Below are positions 46,404 through 55,472 of a DNA stretch of 64,000 nucleotides, one piece after another (positions within the stretch are counted from its first letter, which is position 1; each line of letters opens with the position of its first letter). Source of the stretch: Vibrio litoralis DSM 17657 (GTDB taxonomy: Bacteria > Pseudomonadota > Gammaproteobacteria > Enterobacterales > Vibrionaceae); contig NZ_AUFZ01000016.1 in NCBI RefSeq assembly GCF_000426765.1, positions 372,001 through 436,000 on the forward strand, read 5' to 3'. The position numbers and the translations under genes are program-made. The notes below the pieces were generated by a model, which saw only the letters and a program-made list of their open reading frames with translations, was not told the origin of the DNA and did not search any database.

Positions 46404-47249
46404 ATGAACTCTGATTATCCTTTAGTTTCTGCGACTTGGCTCTTTGACCACTTTTCTGACGATAATGTCGTTGTTCTTGATACGACTACTCAACATGCTG
46501 TGGTCGGTGAAGCCTTAGAATTGCCTCGTCAGTATTTACCTAACTCTCAGCTTTTTGATATCGAAAATGTTTTCCTTGATTTAACCAATCCACTTCCAAA
46601 TACCATGCCAAGCCCTGAATTGTTTACCGAACAAGCTCGTCAGCTAGGCATTAATCAAGATAGTGTGGTGGTGCTCTATGATGCTCGAGGTTTCTATTCC
46701 GCTCCTCGCGCTTGGTGGATATTTAAAACCATGGGCTTTGAGCACGTTTATGTCTTAGACGGTGGACTGTCATTATGGCAATCATTGGGCTATCCATTAG
46801 CAGATTCTTATACTGATATAGATAGAACGATGGGTAATGTGAATGCAAACTATCAAGCGCAGAAAGTGTTTAATGCGGATGATGTGTTAGCGGCGATTTC
46901 AAACGATGATATTCAAATTATTGATGTGCGTTCGCAAGAGCGATTTTTAGGTAAAGTCGCAGAGCCTCGTGAAGGGATGCGATCTGGACATATTCCATCT
47001 TCAATTAACCTACCTTTTAGTTCGCTACTTGAAGGGCATCAATTCAAGAAACTCGAGGCGCTGGAAACACTACTTGCACAGCATTTAGATGCTTCAAAAC
47101 AGCAAGTATTTTCATGTGGTTCAGGCTTAACGGCGTGTATTGTCCTGATGGCGGCTTATCTTTGTGGCTATACAAACCTAGCCGTATACGATGGCTCTTG
47201 GGCTGAATGGGGCGCAAACCATGATTTACCGGTTGATATACCCAAGTAA
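46404..47249 (+). CDS. sseA: Thiosulfate/3-mercaptopyruvate sulfurtransferase
   Basis: This 281-residue protein has two rhodanese domains (about 8-130 and 155-278). The catalytic loop is SCGSGLTACI, the CGSG[VL]TA type of 3-mercaptopyruvate sulfurtransferases. WW.F..MGFEHVYVLDGGLSLW is typical of the first domain. The last three sense codons and the stop lie inside the terminal repeat of the MITE-like element that begins at 47237. Confidence 0.9.
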   Translation: MNSDYPLVSATWLFDHFSDDNVVVLDTTTQHAVVGEALELPRQYLPNSQLFDIENVFLDLTNPLPNTMPSPELFTEQARQLGINQDSVVVLYDARGFYSAPRAWWIFKTMGFEHVYVLDGGLSLWQSLGYPLADSYTDIDRTMGNVNANYQAQKVFNADDVLAAISNDDIQIIDVRSQERFLGKVAEPREGMRSGHIPSSINLPFSSLLEGHQFKKLEALETLLAQHLDASKQQVFSCGSGLTACIVLMAAYLCGYTNLAVYDGSWAEWGANHDLPVDIPK

Positions 47250-47503
47250 CTTCAAGGTGCGAGTTTCAGCAAGAATAAAACAAGCTTTAGGCAAGGCAAA
47301 TTGAATATGATCATAGTCATTCTATCTCTGTTCAATTTAATGTAGCATAAAGCTTGTTTTAACTTGCCCTTCGGGAGCTTCATTCAAACCTTTATGCTGC
47401 GTCAGATTAGTTTGAAAGGTGCCTACATTCCTTCGCCAATCTTCCTTGCCTAAAGGTTTGGATGATAGCTCTGAATTCTGCACCCTGAAGTCACTTGGGT
47501 ATA
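47237..47503 (-). repeat. MITE-like element, copy 1 (267 bp)
   Basis: The ends TATACCCAAGTAACTTCAAG and the complement TATACCCAAGTGACTTCAGG form terminal inverted repeats. The whole element matches the copy at 54138-54421 in opposite orientation over nearly its full length. Inner inverted repeats (AAAACAAGCTTT..AAAGCTTGTTTT) allow extensive folding. No transposase is encoded. It lies between the sulfurtransferase and GFA genes. Confidence 0.85.
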
Positions 47504-47520
47504 TATAATAAGGAACCGTT

Positions 47521-47940
47521 ATGACGGATGTTAGCTATCCAGTAAAAGGCCAATGTCAGTGTGGCAATGTGAATTTCACCTTGAAAACGGCACCTAAAAT
47601 GGTGATTGCTTGTCATTGTAAAGAATGCCAAAAATTATCCACCAGTGCGTTTAGTATCACTTGTGTAGTGGATGCAAAGAATATTGATATTCAAGGTGAG
47701 CTAAAGCAAACCAGTCGTACTACAGACAGCGGTAATGAAAACATCGGTCATTTCTGTTCAGGCTGCGGCAATCGTATTTATCAATTAAACCCTGCTGCGC
47801 CAGATATGATTAAATTTAAGGCGGCGGCTAGTCTAGATGATACTCGAATGATTGTGCCGGCGATGCATGTATGGACAAGCGAAAAGCAAGATTGGGTTGT
47901 GATCCCCGATGATGTTCAGCAATTTGAAAAACAACGTTAA
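47521..47940 (+). CDS. GFA-family zinc protein
   Basis: This 139-residue protein has the zinc-binding cysteines of the GFA (glutathione-dependent formaldehyde-activating-like) family: GQCQCGNV, CHCKECQ and FCSGCGN. The enzymatic role of most members is unproved. It begins 18 bases after the MITE-like element, whose right end may lie in its promoter; TATATATAATAAGG just before the start could supply a -10-like sequence. Confidence 0.87.
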   Translation: MTDVSYPVKGQCQCGNVNFTLKTAPKMVIACHCKECQKLSTSAFSITCVVDAKNIDIQGELKQTSRTTDSGNENIGHFCSGCGNRIYQLNPAAPDMIKFKAAASLDDTRMIVPAMHVWTSEKQDWVVIPDDVQQFEKQR

Positions 47941-48050
47941 TCGAAAACTGGTGAGCGTTGAATCATCTTCCCTTATCACAATGATAACTTGCATAACGGT
48001 CAAATAGGTTCGACACTGAAGCCATTCCATCACAACTTAAGGATGATGTT

Positions 48051-49466
48051 ATGGCTCCTGTTCCCTCCAATACTTTTTACCGTACCGAACATGACAGCAT
48101 GGGAGAGGTAAAAGTCCCCAAAGATGCTTTATATCAGGCTCAAACTCAACGAGCCGTCAATAATTTTTCAATCAGTTCTTTGACGATGCCACCTTGTTTT
48201 ATTCAATCTGTTGCCATGATTAAACAAGCCGCCGCTAAAACCAATGCAGAGTTGGGTCTACTCGATAGTACGATGTCTAAAGCGATTCAGGCGAGTTGTC
48301 AGGCTATTATTGATGGCGAGTATCTTGACCAATTTCCGATCGATGTTTTTCAGACAGGTTCAGGTACCAGCACCAACATGAATCTTAATGAAGTGATCGC
48401 GACCTTATCAAATCAAATTCTTGAAGAAGCAACGGGGCAAGCACAGCGCGTTGGGCCGAACGATCATGTCAATATGGCGCAAAGCAGTAATGATGTGATT
48501 CCTTCGGCGATTCAGCTTAGTGCATTAATGGCGATTGAAGATGAATTGATTCCTGCCATGGAGCATTTAAGTCAAGTGTTGGAGGCAAAAGCGTCTGCAC
48601 TATCTCATATTGTGAAAACCGGTCGTACTCACTTAATGGATGCGATGCCAGTAACCATGGGGCAGGAGTTATCTGGTTGGAAGGTGCAAATCGATAAAGC
48701 TCGCTGCCGCATTGAACAACTCTTGCCTGATTTAAAGCAATTGGCGCAGGGCGGAACCGCAGTCGGTACCGGCATTAATGCACCTCAAGAGTTTGCTCAA
48801 TTATTTACGCAGCATCTGAGCTCAATAACGGGAAGGTCCATTCAGCCAAGCGATAACTATTTCTACAATTTAAGTAGCCAAGACTCAAGCGTAGCAGTAT
48901 CCGGTGAATTAAAAGCTTATGCCGTAGCCTTAATGAAAATATCTAATGATCTACGTTGGATGAATTCAGGGCCACTCGCGGGAATAGGTGAAATAGAATT
49001 GCCAGCTTTACAACCGGGTTCATCGATTATGCCGGGTAAAGTGAATCCCGTTATACCTGAAGCCGTAGCCATGGCAGCAGCCCAGGTGATGGGGAATGAC
49101 ACAACGATTACGGTTGCAGGGCAAAGTGGTAATTTTCAATTAAACGTGATGTTGCCAGTGATTGCTTTTAACCTACTACAAAGCATTGAACTACTTGCTA
49201 ATAGTTCACGCAGTCTTGCAGATAAATCGATAAAAGATTTTGCTGTGCGAGAAGATAATTTGGATTTGGCCCTCGTTAAAAACCCCATTTTAGTCACCGC
49301 GTTAAACCCTATTATTGGCTATGAAAAAGCCGCGAAAATTGCCAAGAAAGCGTATAAAGAAAAGCGTGCGATCATTGATGTAGCAGCTCAAGAAACCGAT
49401 TTATCTCGTGAAGATTTAAAAAAGATTCTAGATCCTTATAAGCTAACTAGAGGTGGGATTGCTTGA
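48051..49466 (+). CDS. fumC: Class II fumarate hydratase
   Basis: This 471-residue fumarase hydrates fumarate to L-malate in the citrate cycle. Family motifs are SGTSTNMNLNEV, GRTHLMDAMP and the signature GSSIMPGKVNP. AGGATG precedes the ATG. Its TGA stop lies at the first bases of a 20-base fragment equal to the end of the MITE-like element (49462-49481). Confidence 0.95.
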   Translation: MAPVPSNTFYRTEHDSMGEVKVPKDALYQAQTQRAVNNFSISSLTMPPCFIQSVAMIKQAAAKTNAELGLLDSTMSKAIQASCQAIIDGEYLDQFPIDVFQTGSGTSTNMNLNEVIATLSNQILEEATGQAQRVGPNDHVNMAQSSNDVIPSAIQLSALMAIEDELIPAMEHLSQVLEAKASALSHIVKTGRTHLMDAMPVTMGQELSGWKVQIDKARCRIEQLLPDLKQLAQGGTAVGTGINAPQEFAQLFTQHLSSITGRSIQPSDNYFYNLSSQDSSVAVSGELKAYAVALMKISNDLRWMNSGPLAGIGEIELPALQPGSSIMPGKVNPVIPEAVAMAAAQVMGNDTTITVAGQSGNFQLNVMLPVIAFNLLQSIELLANSSRSLADKSIKDFAVREDNLDLALVKNPILVTALNPIIGYEKAAKIAKKAYKEKRAIIDVAAQETDLSREDLKKILDPYKLTRGGIA

Positions 49467-49481
49467 AGTTATTTGGGTATA
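49462..49481. repeat. Solo end of the MITE-like element at the fumC stop
   Basis: CTTGAAGTTATTTGGGTATA matches the terminal repeat of the 267-284 bp element (for example CTTGAAGTCATTTGGGTATA at 54402-54421). The rest of the element is absent. The fumC stop codon is in it. Confidence 0.75.
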
Positions 49482-49488
49482 AAGCTCA

Positions 49489-49513
49489 AAAAGGCCGCGT
49501 GTGCGGCCTTTAG
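49489..49513. terminator. Terminator after fumC
   Basis: AAAGGCCGC-GTGT-GCGGCCTTT lies 23 bases after fumC and can also serve the convergent ompA-like gene. Confidence 0.75.
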
Positions 49514-49532
49514 TATTATGAGGTTTCAAATA

Positions 49533-50558
49533 TTACTTGTATGAAACTTCAATGCGGCGATTTTTTTCACGGCCTTCTACTGTTGAGTTATCCGCGATAG
49601 GGTTTTCTTCCCCTTTACCAATAGTGGTTACGCGAGACTCATCAACCCCTTTAGACTCCAAGTAATCCGATGCGGCTTGTGCGCGTTGTTCAGAAAGTTT
49701 TTGATTGTACTTAGCACTACCTGTTGAATCAGTATATCCAATTACATCCACTTTAATTTCAGGACGTTGGTTTAGGTACTCTGCGACAGGAGCAAGTGTT
49801 GTTTTTGCTTCTTCTGTGAGCTCAGTTGAATCATGTTCAAAAGCATGACCAGATAATGTTGCGGCTGGTAATGGTTCTTCTGCAACAACTGGTTCAGGTT
49901 CTGGCTCTTGAGCGGCGACTACTGCCGCAGTTGTTGTCGCTGCAGCGACTGGTGCAGCACTCTCTGAGCTACCAAAATAGTAACTTAGGCCAAGAGATAA
50001 GTAGTTCACATCAGACTTAGCAACACTTGAGCTACCAACATCATCAAACCATTGATACTCTGTACGGATTCGCCAGTTGTGACTTAGTTGGTATTCAACA
50101 CCAGCGCCTAGCATCACAGACCAATTGTTATCACTTATATTACTACCTTGTGATAAATCGTGCTCAATGTCGTTATATGAGGTACCAACTTTACCAAATA
50201 GGTTCCAAGCACTAGTTAGGTTCCAGTCGAATTTAGCACCTAACTCACCATTTTGAACTTTGCTTTCCAGATATCCTTGAGTGCTATTAGAAGCTTTGGC
50301 TTTACCTAAGTAGTTGTAGCCACCTTCAAGAGAGAACCATTCGTTAAATTGATAACCACCGTAGACGCTGCCACCCCATGCATCATCATCACAATCATCA
50401 CCGCTTTCACAGTAATCGAAATTAGCCCAGCCGGTTTTAGCACCAAGGTAAAACTCTCCGGCATTTTCTGCAGCGGCATTGACCTGTGGCGACATAAGAA
50501 GGGAAAGAGAAATGATTGACGCTACAGAAGGGTAAAGAGATATCCGTTTAATATTCAT
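49533..50558 (-). CDS. ompA: OmpA-family outer-membrane protein
   Basis: From ATG 50558 the protein has 341 residues with a signal peptide (to VNA-A). An eight-stranded barrel spans about residues 30-195 (EFYLGAKTGWANFDY to YLSLGLSYYFG). A Pro/Glu/Ala-rich hinge (EPEPEPVVAEEPLP) and a C-terminal OmpA peptidoglycan-binding domain (VIGYTDSTGSAKYNQKLSEQRA) follow. The longer upstream frame is not needed. It is the usual structural OmpA of vibrios. Confidence 0.9.
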   Translation of the reverse strand: MNIKRISLYPSVASIISLSLLMSPQVNAAAENAGEFYLGAKTGWANFDYCESGDDCDDDAWGGSVYGGYQFNEWFSLEGGYNYLGKAKASNSTQGYLESKVQNGELGAKFDWNLTSAWNLFGKVGTSYNDIEHDLSQGSNISDNNWSVMLGAGVEYQLSHNWRIRTEYQWFDDVGSSSVAKSDVNYLSLGLSYYFGSSESAAPVAAATTTAAVVAAQEPEPEPVVAEEPLPAATLSGHAFEHDSTELTEEAKTTLAPVAEYLNQRPEIKVDVIGYTDSTGSAKYNQKLSEQRAQAASDYLESKGVDESRVTTIGKGEENPIADNSTVEGREKNRRIEVSYK

Positions 50559-51104
50559 ATTGGCACCAACTATAAAGTTATTTTTGTCCATACAAGCGAT
50601 CCACAACTTCGATAAAGGAAATTTGGACCATGATTTTGCTAGCGAGTGATTGAAAACTATAAAGTTATCAAAAATCTACCTATACAATACTGCTGTAAGA
50701 ATAGTTTATCAATCCATGAGTGTGAAACTTTTGTAAATTCTAAGTGTCATCAATTGGTTTATTGAATAATATGTTGGCGTGTGCGTTGATTATGTTATTG
50801 GTTATTTTTGAGTCTGTTTTTGATTTTTAATAGTCATTAAATTTCAATGATTTATGTTTTTTATGTGCATTGAATCATTTTTCAAATAATTAATTTTGAT
50901 TAGAGTGGTGTGATTTTTAGTTCTAACCTGTAGTGATATTGCGGTCTTGTGCTTTAAATGAAAAGTTGATTATTGTGATGTGGATCTCTATTTTTTAGTG
51001 TCCTCTATCGCATAAAAAGAAAATTTCTTGGTTGCTATTTAGTTGCTAGTAAAAGAATTGCGAGTCTCTAGGTCGAGGCCATTATGGTTCATAAGGAGTA
51101 TGGA
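50559..51104. other. AT-rich intergenic region between ompA and mak
   Basis: Nearly 550 bases of very AT-rich sequence separate divergent genes. I see no gene, clear operator or strong hairpin. The ompA promoter and long leader probably lie at its left side. Confidence 0.5.
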
Positions 51105-52022
51105 ATGCTTAGTTTAGGCTTGGATATTGGTGGAACAAAAATTGAAGCGGTAGTGTTAGCAGAAGATGGACAAACCATTTATCAGCAGCGAATAGCAACA
51201 CCAACCAGCAGTTACTCTGAGTTTTTGTTAACAGTCAGCGATTTTATTCAAAGTATTCAAAAAACATTACAGCAGTCCATGAGCATTGGCATTGGTCTAC
51301 CGGGGGCGATAAGTCCTGATAGCCAAACCATAAAAAACTGTAACTGCTTAATATTAAATGGACAACGTTTAGATAAAGATATTGCGGACATCATTAAGCA
51401 ACCGGTGTATATCGCCAATGATGCCGATTGTTTTACATTATCGGAAGCGCAAGATGGCGCAGGAGCTGGGTATCCCACCGTTTTTGGCGTCATTATTGGT
51501 ACAGGTTGTGGCGGTGGTGTTGTTGTCAATAGCCAGTTGCTATCTGGACCGAATGCGATTGCAGGAGAATGGGGGCATAATACATTGCCACAATACCATC
51601 GAGATAATGATGGGCTCGCACAGCAATGCTACTGCGGAAAAATTAATTGTATCGAACGTTTTATTTCAGGTTCAGGTTTTTCTGAACGCTACAATCAACA
51701 ACATGGTACTGGCTACAACTCTGCAGAAATCATGGGTCTAAAACGTGCTGGCCATACTAATGCGGAACAGCATTATTCATCGTTTATTGATATGTGTGCT
51801 CGTAGTTTGGCATCAGTTATTAATGTACTTGACCCGCATGTGATTGTTCTTGGTGGTGGTTTGTCGAATGTCGAAGAAATTTACCAAGATATCAACGATT
51901 CGATTGGCGCCTATGTTTTTTCGGATGTGTGTAACACTAAGATTGTGAAAGCGAAGTACGGTGATTCAAGCGGCGTAAGAGGAGCATGTTGGTTGCCTCA
52001 GATGCATAGTGTTAAGGCATAA
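51105..52022 (+). CDS. mak: ROK-family fructokinase
   Basis: I choose ATG 51105 because AAGGAG lies 6 bases upstream; this gives 305 residues. ROK features are the ATP site LDIGGTK, the catalytic Asp in ANDADCF, the EWGHN motif and the zinc site CYCGKINCIERFISG. CYCGK and the C-terminus AKYGDSSGVRGA follow E. coli Mak more closely than NagK, so fructokinase is preferred over N-acetylglucosamine kinase. Confidence 0.85.
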   Translation: MLSLGLDIGGTKIEAVVLAEDGQTIYQQRIATPTSSYSEFLLTVSDFIQSIQKTLQQSMSIGIGLPGAISPDSQTIKNCNCLILNGQRLDKDIADIIKQPVYIANDADCFTLSEAQDGAGAGYPTVFGVIIGTGCGGGVVVNSQLLSGPNAIAGEWGHNTLPQYHRDNDGLAQQCYCGKINCIERFISGSGFSERYNQQHGTGYNSAEIMGLKRAGHTNAEQHYSSFIDMCARSLASVINVLDPHVIVLGGGLSNVEEIYQDINDSIGAYVFSDVCNTKIVKAKYGDSSGVRGACWLPQMHSVKA

Positions 52023-52094
52023 TTTTTTTTGCTAGCCATAACGGAATTATTGATTTTGCTAGGCTAGCAGGTTAATTATCATGTTTTAGATACA

Positions 52095-53564
52095 TTATTT
52101 ACGATTGGTTTCTACATTGACCTCAGCATTGGTTTCAATTTTTTCTTCTTCATGTTTAGGCAGATCACCTTGTTGGAGCTTGGCTTTTTTCAAGGTTCTA
52201 TGCAGTAATTGAGTGTAGATAGGTTGACCGCCAAGTAGCTGAGCCATAATGGTTGCCCCTAATGTGGTAATAATTAAAGGCAAAATCAGATGGTAGTTAT
52301 TGGTCATTTCAATTACCAGTAAAATACCCGTGATTGGTGCTCGCACCGTTGCCGCAAAAAGTGCCCCCATGCCTGCAATGGCAAACATTCCCGGATCGAT
52401 ATTGAGGCTTGGATCAATTTGGAGAGCAAGCTGTCCGTAAAAGGTGCCAAACAGGGTGCCAAGTGCCAGCATTGGTGCGAAAATACCGCCAGGAGCACCA
52501 GATCCAAAGCAGACTAACGTGGTGGCAACGCGGGCAAAGAATAAAATGAGTAATAAGCTAATACTGTAATCGCCAGTAGTTGCGCCTGGAATAAGTTGAA
52601 TACCACCGCCGGTTAATTCAGGAAGGTAAAGTAGTAGTAGCCCAAATATTCCGCCGATGATTGTACCAGTGATTAAGTAGCGTTTTCTGTCATTACGGTG
52701 AATCAGAACAAACATGTCTTGTGACCACGTCACTAAACGGTTAAAGGTGACACCAAAGATACCGAAAATCAAACCTAAGACGAGAAATAGCCACAAGGTG
52801 TCGAGATCTGGTGCACTATATTGCGGCATCGTGATCACTGCCGCTTGACCACTGATTGAGCGAAATACGATGGTTGCTACTACAGAAGAGATAATTACCG
52901 CTTTAATCGAGAGTAGGTTGTATCTGAAATGAGGTCGCATTTCTTCAACTACAAACATGATCCCTGCCAGTGGCGCATTGAATGCCGCCGCCAAACCACC
53001 AGCGGCACCACAAGCGAGTAGTGAATGACGTCCATCTGGATCTTTTAAGCGAAAAATATCAGAAACCATGCGGCCAATATTACCGCCCATTTGTACGGTT
53101 GGACCTTCGCGCCCCAGTACCATACCGGAACCTAATGCCCCAAGCCCACCAAAGAATTTTACCGGAATTACCCGCCACCAACGCACAGGACGAATATCAT
53201 CCATCGCCCCTTCAATTTCAGGGATCCCAGATCCTGCAGCTTCTGGTGCAAATCGACTGACAAGGTAATAACCGATAAATGCCAACCCAGCACTGACTAA
53301 GATTGCTGAAAGCCATAAAGGCAGCAAAGAACTCACTTCTTGTTTAAGCCAATCGGTGCGAGTTTCAGAGACCCAATGCACGCCAATTTCAAAGAAAGAG
53401 CCAACTAAACCCGCCAAAAGCCCCACAATTACAGAAAGTAATAAAATAGATACTGGTGTCTTGTCTCTAGTCAGAATGACACCAACAAATTTTTTAGATT
53501 TGTATTGTGATAGAGAGTTTCGAAATGATTTTGAATTGGCCATTAGGTTAGATTTTTCCACCAT
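52095..53564 (-). CDS. clcA: H+/Cl- exchange transporter ClcA
   Basis: This is a CLC-type antiporter of up to 489 residues. The chloride-path motifs are GSGIPEIEG, GREGPTVQ with the gating Glu, the internal proton Glu in FVVEEMRP, and GAPGGIFAP. GGQPIYTQLL carries the central Tyr region. ATG 53543 (MANSKSFRN) is an alternative start; neither start has a strong ribosome site. ClcA supports acid resistance in enterobacteria and vibrios. Confidence 0.93.
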   Translation of the reverse strand: MVEKSNLMANSKSFRNSLSQYKSKKFVGVILTRDKTPVSILLLSVIVGLLAGLVGSFFEIGVHWVSETRTDWLKQEVSSLLPLWLSAILVSAGLAFIGYYLVSRFAPEAAGSGIPEIEGAMDDIRPVRWWRVIPVKFFGGLGALGSGMVLGREGPTVQMGGNIGRMVSDIFRLKDPDGRHSLLACGAAGGLAAAFNAPLAGIMFVVEEMRPHFRYNLLSIKAVIISSVVATIVFRSISGQAAVITMPQYSAPDLDTLWLFLVLGLIFGIFGVTFNRLVTWSQDMFVLIHRNDRKRYLITGTIIGGIFGLLLLYLPELTGGGIQLIPGATTGDYSISLLLILFFARVATTLVCFGSGAPGGIFAPMLALGTLFGTFYGQLALQIDPSLNIDPGMFAIAGMGALFAATVRAPITGILLVIEMTNNYHLILPLIITTLGATIMAQLLGGQPIYTQLLHRTLKKAKLQQGDLPKHEEEKIETNAEVNVETNRK

Positions 53565-53758
53565 TACTGAGAAAAGGTCGAGTATCTGCTTAGCTGAAGA
53601 ATAGATACATTGAAAAATAAAGTTCTACATCATTATAAGATGCAATGAGAGTATTACATCAAATTGTTACGAAAAGTTATTTTACTTAGATCATTAAAAG
53701 TGTACATAACGAAAAATAATAATATTTTGACTAGGTTACGAGAGAGTGACTTAAAGCG

Positions 53759-53865
53759 CGATAGAAGATGCTATTCACTAACTTGTCATTTGGTGTTTTT
53801 GTGCCATTCTTGTAATTAGATAGAAGAGAGTGACATTTCATAACGGAGGAAATCATCTTCTATCG
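53759..53865. repeat. 12-bp inverted repeat pair with 83-base interior
   Basis: CGATAGAAGATG (53759-53770) is the exact complement of CATCTTCTATCG (53854-53865). The flanks also share GAGAGTGAC as direct repeats (near 53740 and 53825). It could close a long RNA stem. Confidence 0.6.
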
Positions 53866-53867
53866 AC

Positions 53868-53879
53868 GTAACCGGTTAC
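53868..53879. promoter_or_regulatory. 12-bp perfect palindrome, possible operator
   Basis: GTAACCGGTTAC is a perfect palindrome with a CCGG centre, a form seen in LacI-family operators. No regulator can be named, and no gene starts close by. Confidence 0.4.
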
Positions 53880-53943
53880 AGAAGGTTATGTGTTTAGATA
53901 ATGACACAACAATATGGATGTAAAAATTAAGTATCAATTGAAA

Positions 53944-54040
53944 TCCTCGAATATGATCATAGCTTAATTACGCTATATGATTCGCATACTCACGATTGAG
54001 TCTCGAGGGGAGAAGCGCACTCAAATGGGTGCGCTTTTTG
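53944..54040 (+). ncRNA. Structured RNA candidate: three-way junction plus terminator
   Basis: CCTCGA (53945-53950) pairs with TCGAGG (54003-54008) to close a domain. Inside are a hairpin ATCATAGC/GCTATATGAT (53956-53963 with 53972-53981, two-base bulge) and a perfect hairpin ACTCA-CGAT-TGAGT (53988-54001). A strong terminator AGCGCACTC/GGGTGCGCT (54014-54035) with T5 follows at once. No gene ends here on the plus strand, so the terminator must serve its own transcript. I do not recognise the family, and the 5' end is not defined. Confidence 0.55.
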
Positions 54041-54137
54041 CATTTATGGTGATTGGTTATCTATATATCTGAGGTTACCTACTGCGGTTATCTACTGCAT
54101 CTTCAAATGAGTTGAGTATAATGCGGAAATAAAATCA

Positions 54138-54421
54138 TATACCCAAGTGACTTCAAGATGCAGAATTCAGAGCTATCATCCAGACCTTTAGGTAAGGAAG
54201 ATTGGCGAAGGAATGTAGGCACCTTTCAAACCAATCTGACGCGGCCTATCTCTTATAAAAAAGAAGAGGTTTGAATGAAGCTCCCGAAGGGCAAGTTAAA
54301 ACAAGCTTTATGCTGCGTTAAATTGAACAGAGATAGAATGACTATGATCATGTCCAATTTGTCTTGCCTAAAGCTTGTTTTATTCTTGCTGAAACTCGCA
54401 TCTTGAAGTCATTTGGGTATA
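54138..54421 (+). repeat. MITE-like element, copy 2 (284 bp)
   Basis: Ends TATACCCAAGTGACTTCAAG and CTTGAAGTCATTTGGGTATA are terminal inverted repeats. It matches copy 1 (47237-47503) in reverse orientation. The main difference is a longer centre: CCTATCTCTTATAAAAAAGA lies here where copy 1 has a few bases. It ends 25 bases before the GTPase start codon. Confidence 0.85.
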
Positions 54422-54446
54422 AACACACGGTTCAACGGAGTAGGAC

Positions 54447-55448
54447 ATGACACAAAGAGTGCCAACTAACATCATTACTGGTTTTTTGGGAGCAGGGAAA
54501 ACCACCACCATTTTGCATTTACTCAAAAATAAGCCAAAAGACGAAAACTGGGCGGTTTTAGTTAATGAGTTTGGAGAAGTTGGTATTGATGGTGCGTTGA
54601 TGACAGATCAAGGTGCGATGATTAAGGAAATCCCTGGTGGTTGCATGTGTTGTACTGCGGGCGTTCCTATGTCGGTAGGGATTAATGCATTACTTCGAAC
54701 CAATCCCGATCGTTTACTCATTGAACCAACCGGTTTAGGTCATCCCAAAGAAGTGATTGCCAAATTGCAGTCTGAACAATTCATGTCTTATGTGGATTTA
54801 AAAGCCACGATAGCATTAGTTGACCCAAGGCATTTGTCGATTGAAAAATACACTGAAAATCAAAACTTCAATGATCAGCTCGATTCCGCTCAAATTATCA
54901 TGGCCAATAAAGTTGATCAGGTTGCTGAAAGTGATTTAGCGCAATTAGCAATTTGGTTTGAGTCATTTAAGCAAAAGCATAGTGCTAACGCTGAACAATT
55001 GCATTTGGTTACCGCTATTCAAGGCGAGATAGATCTTTCTTTGCTAGATATTGAACGAGTGGCCTCGAATCAAGATGAAGCTAAGCACGGTCACGATCAC
55101 CATCATGATGATCTAGACCCTCAGTTTGGTTTACAGCCTGGTGAAAAATTTGTCCGCAAAGAAAATAAAGGGCAGGGTTATCACAGTTGTGGTTGGTTAT
55201 TCGGCGCAGAATTCACGTTTAATTTTGACCAACTTTTCTCAATGCTATCTGCACTAACGGCTGAACGAGTGAAAGCGGTAATGAATACTGACCAAGGTTG
55301 TTACGCCTTTAATGTCTCGAATAGTGTGGTGTCAGTGAATCAAATCAGTCTAGATGGCTTTGAATCTCGCATTGAAGTGATCGATAGCCAATTAATGCCG
55401 TGGCAACAACTAGAAGATGTTTTGCTTTCTATTGCTGAAGAAAAGTAA
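54447..55448 (+). CDS. yeiR: COG0523/CobW-family GTPase, YeiR-like
   Basis: This 333-residue G3E GTPase has Walker A GFLGAGKTT, the metal-binding motif GGCMCCTAG (CxCC), the IEPTGLGHP switch and MANKVDQ (NKxD). A His-rich stretch HGHDHHHDD (about 211-219) probably binds zinc. The C-terminal domain has the GYHSCGW motif. It follows E. coli YeiR closely, a zinc-responsive GTPase thought to deliver or sense zinc. The next gene begins 24 bases after its stop. Confidence 0.87.
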   Translation: MTQRVPTNIITGFLGAGKTTTILHLLKNKPKDENWAVLVNEFGEVGIDGALMTDQGAMIKEIPGGCMCCTAGVPMSVGINALLRTNPDRLLIEPTGLGHPKEVIAKLQSEQFMSYVDLKATIALVDPRHLSIEKYTENQNFNDQLDSAQIIMANKVDQVAESDLAQLAIWFESFKQKHSANAEQLHLVTAIQGEIDLSLLDIERVASNQDEAKHGHDHHHDDLDPQFGLQPGEKFVRKENKGQGYHSCGWLFGAEFTFNFDQLFSMLSALTAERVKAVMNTDQGCYAFNVSNSVVSVNQISLDGFESRIEVIDSQLMPWQQLEDVLLSIAEEK

Positions 55449-55472
55449 GAAATACCGATGTAGGTTGGAACG

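Larger units (their letters stand above)
53565..54446. other. Long intergenic region with RNA candidate and MITE
   Basis: The 880 bases between clcA and the GTPase gene hold no accepted ORF. They contain a long inverted repeat pair (53759-53865), a 12-bp palindrome (53868-53879), the structured RNA candidate (53944-54040) and MITE-like copy 2 (54138-54421). Confidence 0.6.

Noticed and set aside
53887..53922. Short ORF MCLDNDTTIWM that could be a leader peptide
   Set aside because: Eleven codons with a poorly spaced AAGG are not enough; no attenuator logic with the downstream hairpins could be shown.
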